Assembly (NCBI RefSeq): GCF_004117875.1
Contig: NZ_RAHW01000001.1
Coordinates: forward strand, 744,001-808,000
From: Geomonas oryzae
Lineage (GTDB): Bacteria > Desulfobacterota > Desulfuromonadia > Geobacterales > Geobacteraceae
DNA length: 64,000 nt
Reading direction: 5' to 3'
Shown: positions 33,022-42,118 of the stretch, in pieces
How positions within the stretch are numbered: the stretch's first letter is position 1
How the letters are laid out: every line of letters starts with the position of its first letter
Made by a program: the position numbers and the translations under genes
The notes under the pieces: model-generated
The model's database searches: none
What the model was told of the DNA's origin: nothing
The model's input: only the letters and a program-made list of their open reading frames with translations

Positions 33022-35328
33022 TTACCAGTGCTTGGGCAGGACGATGCGGAACTCTACACCCTGGCCGGGCTGGTTCGTGATCTGGATCTTGCCGCCGTGG
33101 TTCGTGATGATCCGGTTGGCGATGGGTAGCCCAAGTCCGGTGCCGCTCTCCTTGGTGGTGAAAAACGGCGTGAAGATGCTGTTCAACTGCTCGAGCGGGA
33201 TGCCACCGCCGGTATCGGCGATCTTTACCGCGACGGCTTCCTTGCCGTCTAGCTCGCAGGAAAGCACCTGCACCATCAACTCTCCGCCGCTGCCCATGGC
33301 GTCGAGGGAGTTCAGGATGATGTTGATGAACACCTGCTTCAGCTGCTGGCTGTCGCCCAAAAGTACTTGGTGCTGGCGCGGGAATTTCGTGGTGATGCGG
33401 ATCTGCTTCTCTTCAAGGGGGGGCGTGACCACGGCCAGCGACTCCTTGACGACATCGACCATGTTGCAGCGGGTATAACAGAGGGTCGTCTTCTTGGAAA
33501 AGAGCAGGATCTCGGAAAGGATTCCCTCCAGGCGGACCACCTCGCGCACAATCAGGTCGGCATGTCCCCATTCCGTGCTTTCCTTCGGGAGTTTACGCGC
33601 GAGTCGCCCGGCGAAGCCGCCGATGGAGACGAGCGGCCCCTTGAGTTCATGGGCGATACCGGCGGCCATCTCGCCTATGGCGGCCAGACGCTCCTTCTGG
33701 AGCAGGCTCTCCTGCGCCTCGCTCAACTGGCGGTTGGCATCCTCGATCTTGTTGTAGAGCATCGAGTTTTCGATCGCCATGCCTGCTTGGTTGGTGAAAA
33801 GCTGCAGGAAGCGGAGGTGCTCCTGGGCGATCGGAGACTGGGTGAGCGCGTTGTCGACGAGCACCACGCCGACGGTCTGGCCGTGGGCGATGAGAGGCGA
33901 GGCGGCGAGGGCGGTGCGCGGCGCGGTGGCGGGATCGGCGCCGATCACGGCTTCGTCGGGGATGTAGATCAGGCGTTTTTCCAGGACGGCCTGGGAGGCG
34001 ATGTTGAGGGTGCCGTCCAACTGGAGTCGCTTCCCCTGCACCTTGCGGCAAAAGTCGGAGTCGCGCTGTGCCGCCATCTCATCCTCTGTGATGTCCCAGC
34101 GGCTGGAGAGGATGTCCTCGCCTCCTCCTTGCGGGATCGAGAGGGGGGGGGAGGTCTCGGTGGTGACGCCGAGCATGCCGACCAGCGAACCGGAACGCTC
34201 GTTCGTCAGAAAGAGCATGGCGCGGTCGAAGAACGGGGTCGGCCCGGAGGTGAGCGCGGTTAGTGTTAGGTGAATCAGCTTGTTCAGCTTGATGGTGGAA
34301 AGCATGGTGTTGCTGAGCCGGTAAAGCAGCGAGAGCTCCTTCAGCTTCTTCTCGTTCTCGCTGTCGAGGCTCGCCACCCTTTCCTTGCAGATGGCTTCGG
34401 CAAGGGTGCCGGAGAGAAGACGGGCGACCGTCTCCGCTGCATCGACCTGCTCGGGTGAGAGGAGGTCGGGGCCGCCGAAGAGGGTGATGGCACCCATGGT
34501 GCTGCCGTTGCTGCCCAAGGGGGCGCTCAGTGCACGGTAAACTGCTCCGGCTGGCACAACCTGATCGGTGCGTGTTGCACCGGCAGCGAGGGCGCAGGCG
34601 GAAAGCTTTTGCTCCGCGTCGAGAAGCGCCTCGAGATCCTGTCGGAAGCCGCTTTGGCAGCTCTTGAAAACCCTCCCCCGGCTCCTGCCGTTCGGGGTCA
34701 GGCGGATCACGGCGAGCCCTGCGAGCCCGGAGCCGGTGCAGAGCCTCGCGATCCTTGGGAGCAGGGTGCCGGCGGCGGAGGGGGATCCCAGTAGATGCCC
34801 CAGGCCGGAGAGGAGCGCCATGGTGCGTCCTGATGCCTGCGTCTGTTCAGCGGCAGCGAGGGCGGCGAGGGTCAGGCTGAAAACCGGGAGCAACTTTCTA
34901 CAAAGGGCGAGGCTTTCAGGGGAAAGGGAGGCGTCCGCGCTGCCGAGCACGAGCACGCCGACCAGTCGGTCGTCGCCATCAAGAACGGGAAGGGAATGGT
35001 AGCCTGTCGCTTCGGCGCCGCCGCGTTCTTCAGGATGCAGCTCGCTGTGGGTGCAGAAGACGTCGAACCGCTGTGACGCGGCGCGGCCGGCGCAGCCGAT
35101 ATCGAAAGGAATGGCGCAACGCTGCGCAATGCCGGAGGCACCGGCCAGGTAACGCTGGGTGAGTATCGGTTCCGTGGGGTCGGGGACGAAAAGTGAGGCG
35201 GAGGCAAGGCCGAAGGTGCGGGCCGCCAATCGGAGCAAGCTGCCGATCCGGGCCTGGTGGGAGCGACCGGAAGACTGGGCAATGACCAACGCTTGCTCCA
35301 GCAGGTTGTCTACCTTCCGGGCAGCCAT
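33022..35328 (-). CDS. cytosolic GAF-domain sensor histidine kinase
   Basis: 768 residues from the ATG at 35328 (GGAG 5 bases upstream). No membrane segment. Three GAF-like regions (about 15-160, 180-315, 340-530), a coiled coil (NKIEDANRQLSEAQESLLQK), HisKA with phospho-His in GIAHELKGPLVSIGGF, and the ATPase domain with NIILNSLDAM, IADTGGGIP and GTGLGLPIANRIITNHGG. NtrB-like. No response regulator is adjacent. It lies 34 bases after the dksA-like gene and may share its transcript. Confidence 0.9.
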   Translation of the reverse strand: MAARKVDNLLEQALVIAQSSGRSHQARIGSLLRLAARTFGLASASLFVPDPTEPILTQRYLAGASGIAQRCAIPFDIGCAGRAASQRFDVFCTHSELHPEERGGAEATGYHSLPVLDGDDRLVGVLVLGSADASLSPESLALCRKLLPVFSLTLAALAAAEQTQASGRTMALLSGLGHLLGSPSAAGTLLPRIARLCTGSGLAGLAVIRLTPNGRSRGRVFKSCQSGFRQDLEALLDAEQKLSACALAAGATRTDQVVPAGAVYRALSAPLGSNGSTMGAITLFGGPDLLSPEQVDAAETVARLLSGTLAEAICKERVASLDSENEKKLKELSLLYRLSNTMLSTIKLNKLIHLTLTALTSGPTPFFDRAMLFLTNERSGSLVGMLGVTTETSPPLSIPQGGGEDILSSRWDITEDEMAAQRDSDFCRKVQGKRLQLDGTLNIASQAVLEKRLIYIPDEAVIGADPATAPRTALAASPLIAHGQTVGVVLVDNALTQSPIAQEHLRFLQLFTNQAGMAIENSMLYNKIEDANRQLSEAQESLLQKERLAAIGEMAAGIAHELKGPLVSIGGFAGRLARKLPKESTEWGHADLIVREVVRLEGILSEILLFSKKTTLCYTRCNMVDVVKESLAVVTPPLEEKQIRITTKFPRQHQVLLGDSQQLKQVFINIILNSLDAMGSGGELMVQVLSCELDGKEAVAVKIADTGGGIPLEQLNSIFTPFFTTKESGTGLGLPIANRIITNHGGKIQITNQPGQGVEFRIVLPKHW

Positions 35329-35362
35329 GCGAACTCCGAGAGACAAACGGTGAATTGGAGAT

Positions 35363-35719
35363 CTAGCGGAATCTTTCTTTCTTTTCCTGCTCCATCTTGC
35401 AGTCGATGCAGAGGGTGGTCACCGGGCGGGCCTTCAGGCGCGCTTCGCTGATGTCCTCTTCACAGACCTCGCAGATCCCGAAGGTGCCGTTGTCGATACG
35501 GTTTAGCGCCTCCTGGATCTTGTTGATGAGCTTGCGCTCGCGGTCACGGATGCGCAGTTCGAAAGTGCGGTCCGACTCCTGGGTGGCGCGGTCGGTCGGG
35601 TCGGGGAAGTTGGTCGTGTCGGAGTTCATCTCCATAACGGTCCGGCCAGCTTCTTCCAGGAGCGATCGTTTCTCTTCCTGCAGGATTCCTCTGAAGTACT
35701 CGAGCTTTTCCGAATTCAT
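35363..35719 (-). CDS. dksA: DksA/TraR-family zinc-finger regulator
   Basis: 118 residues. Long N-terminal coiled coil (DRTFELRIRDRERKLINKIQ region) and a C-terminal C4 zinc finger (CEVCEEDISEARLKARP, then CIDC). It binds the RNA polymerase secondary channel and works with ppGpp in the stringent response. All four Cys are present, which is the zinc-binding form. Geobacteria commonly carry several copies, so this may not be the only one. Confidence 0.9.
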   Translation of the reverse strand: MNSEKLEYFRGILQEEKRSLLEEAGRTVMEMNSDTTNFPDPTDRATQESDRTFELRIRDRERKLINKIQEALNRIDNGTFGICEVCEEDISEARLKARPVTTLCIDCKMEQEKKERFR

Positions 35720-35800
35720 GACACCTACCCTTTCTAATCAATACGACATTAAAGAGGATTTTTCAAAATTAGTAAAGTGAAATTTTCCTCTTAACCAAAG

Positions 35801-35828
35801 ATCCGGGAGACGAAACGGGCTCCCGGAG
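35801..35828 (-). terminator. hairpin after radA
   Basis: CCGGGAG/CTCCCGG arms with a 10-base loop just past the radA stop, followed on the minus strand by ATCTTTGG. Weak; read-through to the dksA-like gene is likely. Confidence 0.4.
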
Positions 35829-35833
35829 CCGCC

Positions 35834-37195
35834 TCAGATGGCGTCGAGGGCTTCGGAGAGCGAGGTGACTCCCACCACCTTCATTCCCGGTATCTCCTTC
35901 TTGGGGGCGTTACCCTTCGGCACGATGGCGCGGGTAAAGCCGTGTTTCACCCCTTCCTTGAGTCTCGATTCCCCGTTCGAGACCGGCCTTATCTCGCCCG
36001 AAAGCCCGACCTCTCCGAAGACGAGGAGATCCTGCGGCAGGACGGAGTTCCTGAAGCTGGAGACGATGGCGAGGGCTACCGCCAGGTCGGCGCTGGTTTC
36101 CAGCACCCGGATACCGCCGACGACGTTGACGAAGACGTCCTGGTCCGCCAATACGAGGCCGCCGTGCTTGTTGATGACGGCGAGGACCATGGCGATGCGG
36201 TTCTGGTCGAGTCCGATCCCGAGGCGCCTGGGCGAGCCGTATTGAGCGGATACCACGAGCGACTGGATCTCCACCAGAAGCGGCCTCGTCCCTTCCCAAA
36301 GGACGCTGATGAGGCTCCCGGGTGCGGCGTTCTCGGTGCGCGAGAGGAAGATCGCGGAGGGGTTCTTCACCTCCCGCAGCCCCTTCTCGGTCATGGCGAA
36401 GACGCCGAGCTCGTTCACCGGGCCGAAGCGGTTCTTGGTGGTGCGCATGAGCCGGTAGCGCGCGTCCTCGGTCGAGGAGAGCATCACCTGGGTGTCCACC
36501 ATGTGGGAGAGCGTCATCGGACCGGCGAGGGCCTGGTCTTTGGTGACGTGCCCCACCATGATGAGGACCACTCCGGAAGTCTTGGCAAAGCAGGTGAAGG
36601 CGGCGGCCGATTCCCTTACCTGGGAGACGCCGCCCGGTGCCGCGTCTACCGCGGCCGATTGCATCACCTGGATCGAATCGATCACCACCACCGCCGGCCG
36701 TTCGCTCTCGGCGGCTTCCAGCACCCGTTCCACCGAGCTTTCCGCGAGCATCTTGACCCGGTCGAGGGGAAGCTGCAGCCTCCTGGCCCGCCCGGCGATC
36801 TGTTGCAGGGATTCCTCGCCGGAGACGTAGAGGACCTCTCTGCTCTCCGCAGCGTGACACATGGTCTGCAGCAGGATGGTGCTTTTCCCCGCGCCGGGGT
36901 CGCCGCCGATCAGGATGACCGAGCCGGGGACGAAGCCTCCCCCGAGCACCCGGTCGAACTCTTCGCTGCCGCTTGAGAAGCGATGCTCATCGGTGAGTTG
37001 CACGTCTTTGAGGAGGGTGACCGGCGAGGTGGTTCCGGCGAAACCGTCGCGTCGCCCGGGACGTGGTTCCGGCCCCAGGCGTACTTCCTTGATGGTGCTC
37101 CAGGCGTCGCAGGCGGAGCAGTGCCCCTGCCATTTGGGGTAGGTCGCACCGCAGTCGGAGCAGACGAACCCGGTCTTTACCTTTACTTTTGCCAT
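35834..37195 (-). CDS. radA: DNA repair protein RadA
   Basis: 453 residues. N-terminal C4 zinc finger (CSDCGATYPKWQGHCSAC), RecA-like ATPase with Walker A GGDPGAGKST, the RadA-specific KNRFGPVNELGVF motif, and a C-terminal Lon-protease-like domain (VNVVGGIRVLETSADLAVAL). It drives branch migration in recombination. GGAGTGAT precedes the ATG. It begins the minus-strand run that leads to the dksA-like gene and the kinase. Confidence 0.96.
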   Translation of the reverse strand: MAKVKVKTGFVCSDCGATYPKWQGHCSACDAWSTIKEVRLGPEPRPGRRDGFAGTTSPVTLLKDVQLTDEHRFSSGSEEFDRVLGGGFVPGSVILIGGDPGAGKSTILLQTMCHAAESREVLYVSGEESLQQIAGRARRLQLPLDRVKMLAESSVERVLEAAESERPAVVVIDSIQVMQSAAVDAAPGGVSQVRESAAAFTCFAKTSGVVLIMVGHVTKDQALAGPMTLSHMVDTQVMLSSTEDARYRLMRTTKNRFGPVNELGVFAMTEKGLREVKNPSAIFLSRTENAAPGSLISVLWEGTRPLLVEIQSLVVSAQYGSPRRLGIGLDQNRIAMVLAVINKHGGLVLADQDVFVNVVGGIRVLETSADLAVALAIVSSFRNSVLPQDLLVFGEVGLSGEIRPVSNGESRLKEGVKHGFTRAIVPKGNAPKKEIPGMKVVGVTSLSEALDAI

Positions 37196-37401
37196 ATCAC
37201 TCCAGACGCGCAGCGGCGGGCCGAAAAACTACGTAATACTAAGCTTTTTGCCAAAAGGTGTCAACAACGGCGCGTTTACCTGCGCGGCGCGGTATGCGTT
37301 TGACAAGCTTTCCTCGGCTAAGATAGAATCTGTCGCTCGTTTCCGGTCGTATGCGCCCTGAACGAAAGAGAACTGCGTGGGAGGGGAGACGGTGCGGGGG
37401 G

Positions 37402-37977
37402 CTAGGGGAGCTGCGCCAGCGCGGTGGCCGCTGCGGCGCGGGTTTTGTCGTGGGGGGAGCCGAGCAGCCTGGTGATGGCTTCGGCCAGCGTGGCGTCACC
37501 GATGCGCCCCAAGGTGAGGGCTGCCTCGGCGTCGAGGAAGCCGTCGTTCGCCTCCAGAAACGGCACGAGCTTCGGGATGAGCGAGCGATCCCGGTAGCGG
37601 GAGAGCGCGGCGATGGCAAGGGCGCGCACCGGGGTGGAAGGGTCCTCAAGCTTTTCGACCAGCGTGGGAAGCGCCTCGGGGCGCGCCAGTTCGCCGAGAA
37701 CGCTGACCGCGGCGCACCGGATGTCCTCCTCCGGCCTTGCGGCGCAGTAGTTCAGTATCTGCAGCACGCGGTCGTCGGGGATACGCCCCAAAGCGTAGAT
37801 GGCGGTGACCTTGGTGGCCCGGTCGCCCCGCTTCAGGCGGTCGAAGACCTCCTCGAGGCTCTCCGCCGCTTCCAGCGCTTCCAGTGCCCGCGAAGCTGCC
37901 TGACGTACCTCGGTATCGGGGTCCTTGAGCAGCGGCATGATCGCGTCGCGTCTTTTGATGCGTTCGGCTCGGTCCAT
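37402..37977 (-). CDS. HEAT-repeat protein (PBS-lyase-type repeats)
   Basis: 191 residues from the ATG at 37977; an upstream in-frame start has no better signal. Six or so repeats of about 31 residues with the pattern D-x-x-VR-x-A-A-x-x-AL (TEVRQAASRALEAL, KVTAIYALGRI, IRCAAVSVLGEL, PVRALAIAALSRY, AEAALTLGRIG). Such solenoids bind partner proteins. No enzyme motif. The 206 bases to radA hold nothing I can name. Confidence 0.82.
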   Translation of the reverse strand: MDRAERIKRRDAIMPLLKDPDTEVRQAASRALEALEAAESLEEVFDRLKRGDRATKVTAIYALGRIPDDRVLQILNYCAARPEEDIRCAAVSVLGELARPEALPTLVEKLEDPSTPVRALAIAALSRYRDRSLIPKLVPFLEANDGFLDAEAALTLGRIGDATLAEAITRLLGSPHDKTRAAAATALAQLP

Positions 37978-38079
37978 AGCGACGAAAATTAACAAAAATC
38001 CGTCGGCTGTACAACACAAAACGACAGATTACTTAACAAGGGTTCACCGTTCAAGGTGGCCGACAAGGAGAACGAACCG

Positions 38080-38394
38080 ATGACGAACCGGATCAAATCC
38101 GTTGCACTTTCCGCCCTGGTGCTTCCCGGGCTGGGACAACTCTACCGTGGAAGCCGCGTCAAGGGAGGGGTGCTGATCCTGCTGGACAACATCTTCATCC
38201 TCGGCGCGCTGTTCGTAGCACTCAGAAGCGCAGGCAAGCTCATGGTGGCCGGCCGGGAAGGGGGACTCACGCCGGAGCAGGTGGTCGCGGCGATCCAGGT
38301 GGATGCCCCTTACGTAAAATACCTTTTGGGCGGTTTCATGATCGTTTGGGCCTACGGCGTCGTGGATGCCGCTTTTTATAAAGGGAACAATTGA
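38080..38394 (+). CDS. small membrane protein (TM2/DUF5683-like)
   Basis: 104 residues from the ATG at 38080, which has AAGGAG 8 bases before it; a GTG at 38056 is also in frame. Motif LVLPGLGQLYRGSRVKGGVL recalls TM2-like and DUF5683 proteins, and is followed by two or three hydrophobic helices. Function unknown. It stands divergent from the HEAT-repeat gene and upstream of the fabH-like gene. Confidence 0.72.
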   Translation: MTNRIKSVALSALVLPGLGQLYRGSRVKGGVLILLDNIFILGALFVALRSAGKLMVAGREGGLTPEQVVAAIQVDAPYVKYLLGGFMIVWAYGVVDAAFYKGNN

Positions 38395-38471
38395 CAAACA
38401 ATATTTTATTATGAGATAAACGTGAGCGCTTCCTGCTGTGTCCACGCGGGAGGCCAGGAGGCGCTCTCTAC

Positions 38472-39452
38472 ATGATACGTTCGGAAATTCTGGGGACCGG
38501 CGGCTACGTTCCGGCGCGGGTTGTCCCCAACTCCTATTTCAACTACCTCGTGGATGACGCGGATCACTGGATCCATTCCCGCACCGGCATCCGTGAACGG
38601 CGTTTCTCGGCAGCTGAAGAGGCCACCTCTGACCTCGCCACCAGCGCCGCCCTCCTCGCCCTCGAAAACGGGGACGTAGACCCTCTCGACATCGACTGCA
38701 TCATCGTCGCCACCTCCACCCCCGACATGATCCTCCCCGCCACGGCCTGCATGGTGCAGAAGAACATCGGCGCCGCGAGGGCCTTCGCCTTCGATATGAA
38801 CGCGGTCTGCAGCAGCTACATCTACGGCATGGAGATGGCGGACAACCTGATCCGGTCCGGGAAGTACAAGAAGGTGCTCCTGATCGGGGCCGACACCTAT
38901 TCGAAGATCCTCGACTTTGACGACCGCGGGACCGCGCCTCTTTTCGGCGACGGCGCGGGTGCGGTGATCCTTGGAGCCGGGGTTTCCGGCAAGGGAATCC
39001 TGCACAGCGTGATGCAGAGTGACGGCTGCGGTTGGGAGCTGATTCAGGTCCCCTCTTCGGGGTCGAGAAAGCCGGTGAGCGCCGAGAGCATCGCGGCAAA
39101 GGAAAACACCTTCAAGATGGCGGGTAAAAGCGTCTTCACCTTCGCGGTCGACGTCATCCCGCGCATCATCACCGATCTCGCCGAGCGCGGCGGTGTCCGT
39201 CCCGAGGATATCGACCACATCATCCCGCACCAGGCGAACGTGCGCATCATCGACTTCATCTCCAAGAAGACCGGGATCCCCAAGGAGAAGTTCCTGCTCA
39301 ACCTGGACCGCTACGGCAACACGGCGGCGGGGTCGGTGGGACTTGCCCTGGACGAGAATCGCAGAAACGGGAAGATCAAGCCGGGCGAACTGGTGCTCAT
39401 GATGGGCTTCGGCGGCGGGCTTTCCTGGGGAGGGGTGCTGCTGAGGGCGTAA
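38472..39452 (+). CDS. fabH: 3-oxoacyl-ACP synthase III (KAS III family)
   Basis: 326 residues. Catalytic triad seen as Cys in AVCSSYIYGM, His in HIIPHQANVRI and Asn in RYGNTAAGSV. It condenses an acyl-CoA starter with malonyl-ACP. Not next to fabD, fabG or plsX, so it may be a second KAS III with its own starter specificity rather than the housekeeping copy. AGGAGG lies upstream of the ATG. Confidence 0.92.
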   Translation: MIRSEILGTGGYVPARVVPNSYFNYLVDDADHWIHSRTGIRERRFSAAEEATSDLATSAALLALENGDVDPLDIDCIIVATSTPDMILPATACMVQKNIGAARAFAFDMNAVCSSYIYGMEMADNLIRSGKYKKVLLIGADTYSKILDFDDRGTAPLFGDGAGAVILGAGVSGKGILHSVMQSDGCGWELIQVPSSGSRKPVSAESIAAKENTFKMAGKSVFTFAVDVIPRIITDLAERGGVRPEDIDHIIPHQANVRIIDFISKKTGIPKEKFLLNLDRYGNTAAGSVGLALDENRRNGKIKPGELVLMMGFGGGLSWGGVLLRA

Positions 39453-39481
39453 AAGCCTGCTCTGCACTGGGTTCAATAATG

Positions 39482-39515
39482 AAGGGGATGGGGCTTGATG
39501 CTCCGTCCCCTTTTT
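39482..39515 (+). terminator. terminator after the fabH-like gene
   Basis: GGGGATGGGGC and GCTCCGTCCCC pair (G-T included) around TTGAT, then TTTTT. Confidence 0.8.
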
Positions 39516-39544
39516 ATTTCCTGATGATCGATGACTTCCGCTAG

Positions 39545-39661
39545 TACCCCTCTCCCTCCGGGAGAGGGTGCCCAAAGGGCGGGTGAGGGCGTTGCCGCGG
39601 AGGGAGAAATTGCCGCTGCCGGCGCCCTCACCCCTGCCCCTCTCCCGGGGGGAGAGGGGGA
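39545..39661. repeat. GC-rich palindromic repeat, type B (copy 2)
   Basis: Same layout as 14989-15106: CCCTCTCCCTCCGGGAGAGG, GGGCGGGTGAGGGCGTTGCC, core, then CCCTCACCCCTGCCCCTCTC. Its inner edge supplies the stop and last codons of the methyltransferase gene. Confidence 0.75.
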
Positions 39662-40707
39662 TCCGCTTTTTTCCCGGCGATCCCTTCGGGGACCTCGACC
39701 GGGGTGAGGCCGTGGGCCCGCATCAGGGCGATGAGGTCCGCATCGGGAACGCGCTGACGCCAGCCGGCGTGGAAACGGTCGGCGGCGAGCAGCAATCCGC
39801 CGGGAGCAACCCGCGCGGACAGCCCGGCGAAGGCGGAGGCGAGCTCATCAGGATCGTGCAGCAGGGGACCGCCCAGAAGACCGTTGCAAAGGACCAGGTC
39901 GTATGGCTCGCGCGCAGGCGGGGCGTCGACGCGGTCCAGGTAGAACTCCATTGCCGGGGCGTTGGCACCCGGCGCAAGGAGCGACCCCGCGCGGTTACGG
40001 TACTCGCGCTCGCGTCCGGAAGCGTGCGGGAAGTACATGTGCGCGCCGGCGAAGAGCTCGATCGGCTCCAGCGTGGAGCCGTGCACGGCGCTTCCCAATC
40101 CCATTCCAGCCTCTAAAAGCAGTTGCGCCACCTGGTAGGTCCCTTCGCCGCTGCCGCAGGCGGCGTCCAGCACGCGGATGCCGTCTGCACGGCGCGACCG
40201 TTTCATCCACATCGAAATCCACGAGAGCTGACGCGGATAGCGGTCGAAGCCGCCGCCGAAATGCTGCGGAAGCATGAGCGCGAAAAGAAACGCGGTGCGT
40301 GCGGTGTCGCCGCCGGCGAGCCGGCGCAGGGACGGCGCCGGATCGGCGCAGGTAAGCTGCGGCGAGAGTCTCTGCAGCAGGTCGAGCCAGCTCGCGGAAC
40401 TCTCAAGGTAGGTGCCGGAGAGCAAAGGGGCGAAACGGCAGCCGCGCCGCAGCACCTCTTCGAACAGGGCGCGCGGATCAGCGAGCGGGAAGAGCGCCTC
40501 GGTCATGCTGCGCATCTCTGGGGTGATCTCGAGGCCGGGTGCCCAAAGGGGCAGGGGATAGCTCGCCGCGTAGCTCAGGAAGCGTTCTTTTAGGCGCGCG
40601 ATGCGCCGTTCGAGCCGGTCGTCGAGGAGGGAGCCGGGCGTAAGAAGCCGCCCCAGGCGCTCCCGGATCTCCTGTGGCTCCGTCGTGGGGACGAATGAGA
40701 GCCGCAT
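39628..40707 (-). CDS. class I SAM-dependent methyltransferase, CheR-like
   Basis: 359 residues. SAM motif VLDAACGSGEGTYQVAQLL resembles CheR and related enzymes; YDLVLCNGLLGGPLL and APGGLLLAADRFHAGW are motifs post I and II-like. The N-terminal 150 residues are helical and unassigned. The final PPLPPGEGQG is translated from the type B repeat, so the old C-terminus has been changed. The ATG lies 3 bases after the MATE gene stop, so the two are coupled. Substrate unknown. Confidence 0.78.
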   Translation of the reverse strand: MRLSFVPTTEPQEIRERLGRLLTPGSLLDDRLERRIARLKERFLSYAASYPLPLWAPGLEITPEMRSMTEALFPLADPRALFEEVLRRGCRFAPLLSGTYLESSASWLDLLQRLSPQLTCADPAPSLRRLAGGDTARTAFLFALMLPQHFGGGFDRYPRQLSWISMWMKRSRRADGIRVLDAACGSGEGTYQVAQLLLEAGMGLGSAVHGSTLEPIELFAGAHMYFPHASGREREYRNRAGSLLAPGANAPAMEFYLDRVDAPPAREPYDLVLCNGLLGGPLLHDPDELASAFAGLSARVAPGGLLLAADRFHAGWRQRVPDADLIALMRAHGLTPVEVPEGIAGKKADPPLPPGEGQG

Positions 40708-40710
40708 CGG

Positions 40711-42081
40711 CTAGATGATCACCTGGTGCAGATCGCGGCGCTGGTAGCGCCACCAGAAAGCACCGGCCCGGACGAACCAGTCGACGACGAAGACGCTCCA
40801 GACCGCGTAAAGCGAGAGTTTGAGGGGGACGGCGGCGATGTAGGAAAAAAGCACCCGGACCCCCCACATGGAGGCCAGGGTGATCAGGAAGACGAAGTGC
40901 GTGTCGCCGGTGCCGCGCAGGCTGCCGGCGTAGACGAAGGAGAGGGCGAGCGGCACCTGCGCGAAGGCGACCAGCCGCAGGAAGACGCTCCCTTTCTCGA
41001 TTACGTCCGGGTCGCTGGTGAAGAGGGCGATCAACTGGTGCGGCAGGAAGAAAAAGAGCAGCGCCATGAAGGCCATGACCAGGACTGCCAGCCTGAGCGC
41101 CTCGGTGTGGCTCATGTGGGCGCGTCTCAGTTTCCTCGCCCCGAGCGCCTGCCCCATGAGGGTTGCCGCCGCGATGCCCATCCCGGCGCCGGGCATGAAG
41201 GAGAGCGACTCGATGGAAAGACCGATCTGGTGCGCGGCATACGCGGCGGTACCAAAGCCGATGATGAACTTGGAATAGAAGAGCTGGCCGGACTGCTGGG
41301 CGATGCGCTCAAGGGCGACCGGGTAGCCTATGCCGAGCACCTTCTTGAGCAGCACCAGGTCCGGTTTCCCGATCTTCAGGTAACCGCCGCGGAACGCCCG
41401 GACGAGAAGATAGCAGAAGCCGGCCGCCTCGGAGAGGTTGATGGCGTAGGCCGCGCCGACGACGCCGAAGCGGGGAAAGCCGAAATGGCCGTAGATGAGG
41501 GGGTAGGCGATCGCCACGTGCAGGACGTTCACGAGGAGGATCCCCTCCATCGGGGTGCGCGTGTTGCCGGTCCCCTGCATGATCGCGGAGAGGATGTTCA
41601 GCCCCGCGGTGAAGCCGAAGTACAGAAAGACGAGGCGGATGTAATCGGAGGCGTAGGAGAGCACCTCGGGCTGCGCCCCCATGAAGACGGCGATCTCTTT
41701 GCCGAAGGAGATGCCGAGGAGGCTCGCCGCAACGGCGAGAAGGGCGCAGAAGAGAAGCGACGCGAAGCCGGCTCTCTTCGCCTCGGTGCGCCGTCCCGCA
41801 CCCCACAGGTGGGCGATCACCACGTTGGTTCCCGTGGAAAGCCCCCAAAAGACCGTCATGGTGACGAAGATGAGGAGCTGTCCGAGACCGGTGGCGGCGA
41901 TCGCCGCGGCACCGAGCCCCCCCACCATGAAGATGTCCACGATGGAGACCAGGCGCTGGAAAAGCGAAGAGAGAAGCACCGGCATGGAGAGGGCGGCGAC
42001 GTCGCGACGGATCGAGATGCGCTTGCTGTTTTTGGAAGAGAGAAGACGTTTCAAGACGACGGGCGTTCCTTCAAAAGACAA
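40711..42081 (-). CDS. MATE-family efflux transporter
   Basis: Up to 456 residues, twelve helices in two halves (SMPVLLSSLFQRLVSIVDIF at the first, YPVALERIAQQSGQLFYSKF at the seventh). Na+/H+-driven export of drugs or metabolites. The frame opens with a TTG at 42081, but that lies in the T tail of the terminator of the upstream gene. A TTG at 42054 after GAAGGAACG is a plausible alternative. Coupled to the methyltransferase gene downstream. Confidence 0.87.
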   Translation of the reverse strand: MSFEGTPVVLKRLLSSKNSKRISIRRDVAALSMPVLLSSLFQRLVSIVDIFMVGGLGAAAIAATGLGQLLIFVTMTVFWGLSTGTNVVIAHLWGAGRRTEAKRAGFASLLFCALLAVAASLLGISFGKEIAVFMGAQPEVLSYASDYIRLVFLYFGFTAGLNILSAIMQGTGNTRTPMEGILLVNVLHVAIAYPLIYGHFGFPRFGVVGAAYAINLSEAAGFCYLLVRAFRGGYLKIGKPDLVLLKKVLGIGYPVALERIAQQSGQLFYSKFIIGFGTAAYAAHQIGLSIESLSFMPGAGMGIAAATLMGQALGARKLRRAHMSHTEALRLAVLVMAFMALLFFFLPHQLIALFTSDPDVIEKGSVFLRLVAFAQVPLALSFVYAGSLRGTGDTHFVFLITLASMWGVRVLFSYIAAVPLKLSLYAVWSVFVVDWFVRAGAFWWRYQRRDLHQVII

Positions 42082-42106
42082 ACGCCGGGACCGTGGTCCC
42101 GGCGAG
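42080..42106 (-). terminator. terminator of the AhpD-like selenoprotein gene
   Basis: 10-bp perfect stem CGCCGGGACC/GGTCCCGGCG; on the minus strand TTTGTCTTTT follows. Confidence 0.75.
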
Positions 42107-42118
42107 GATGAGCGGAGG

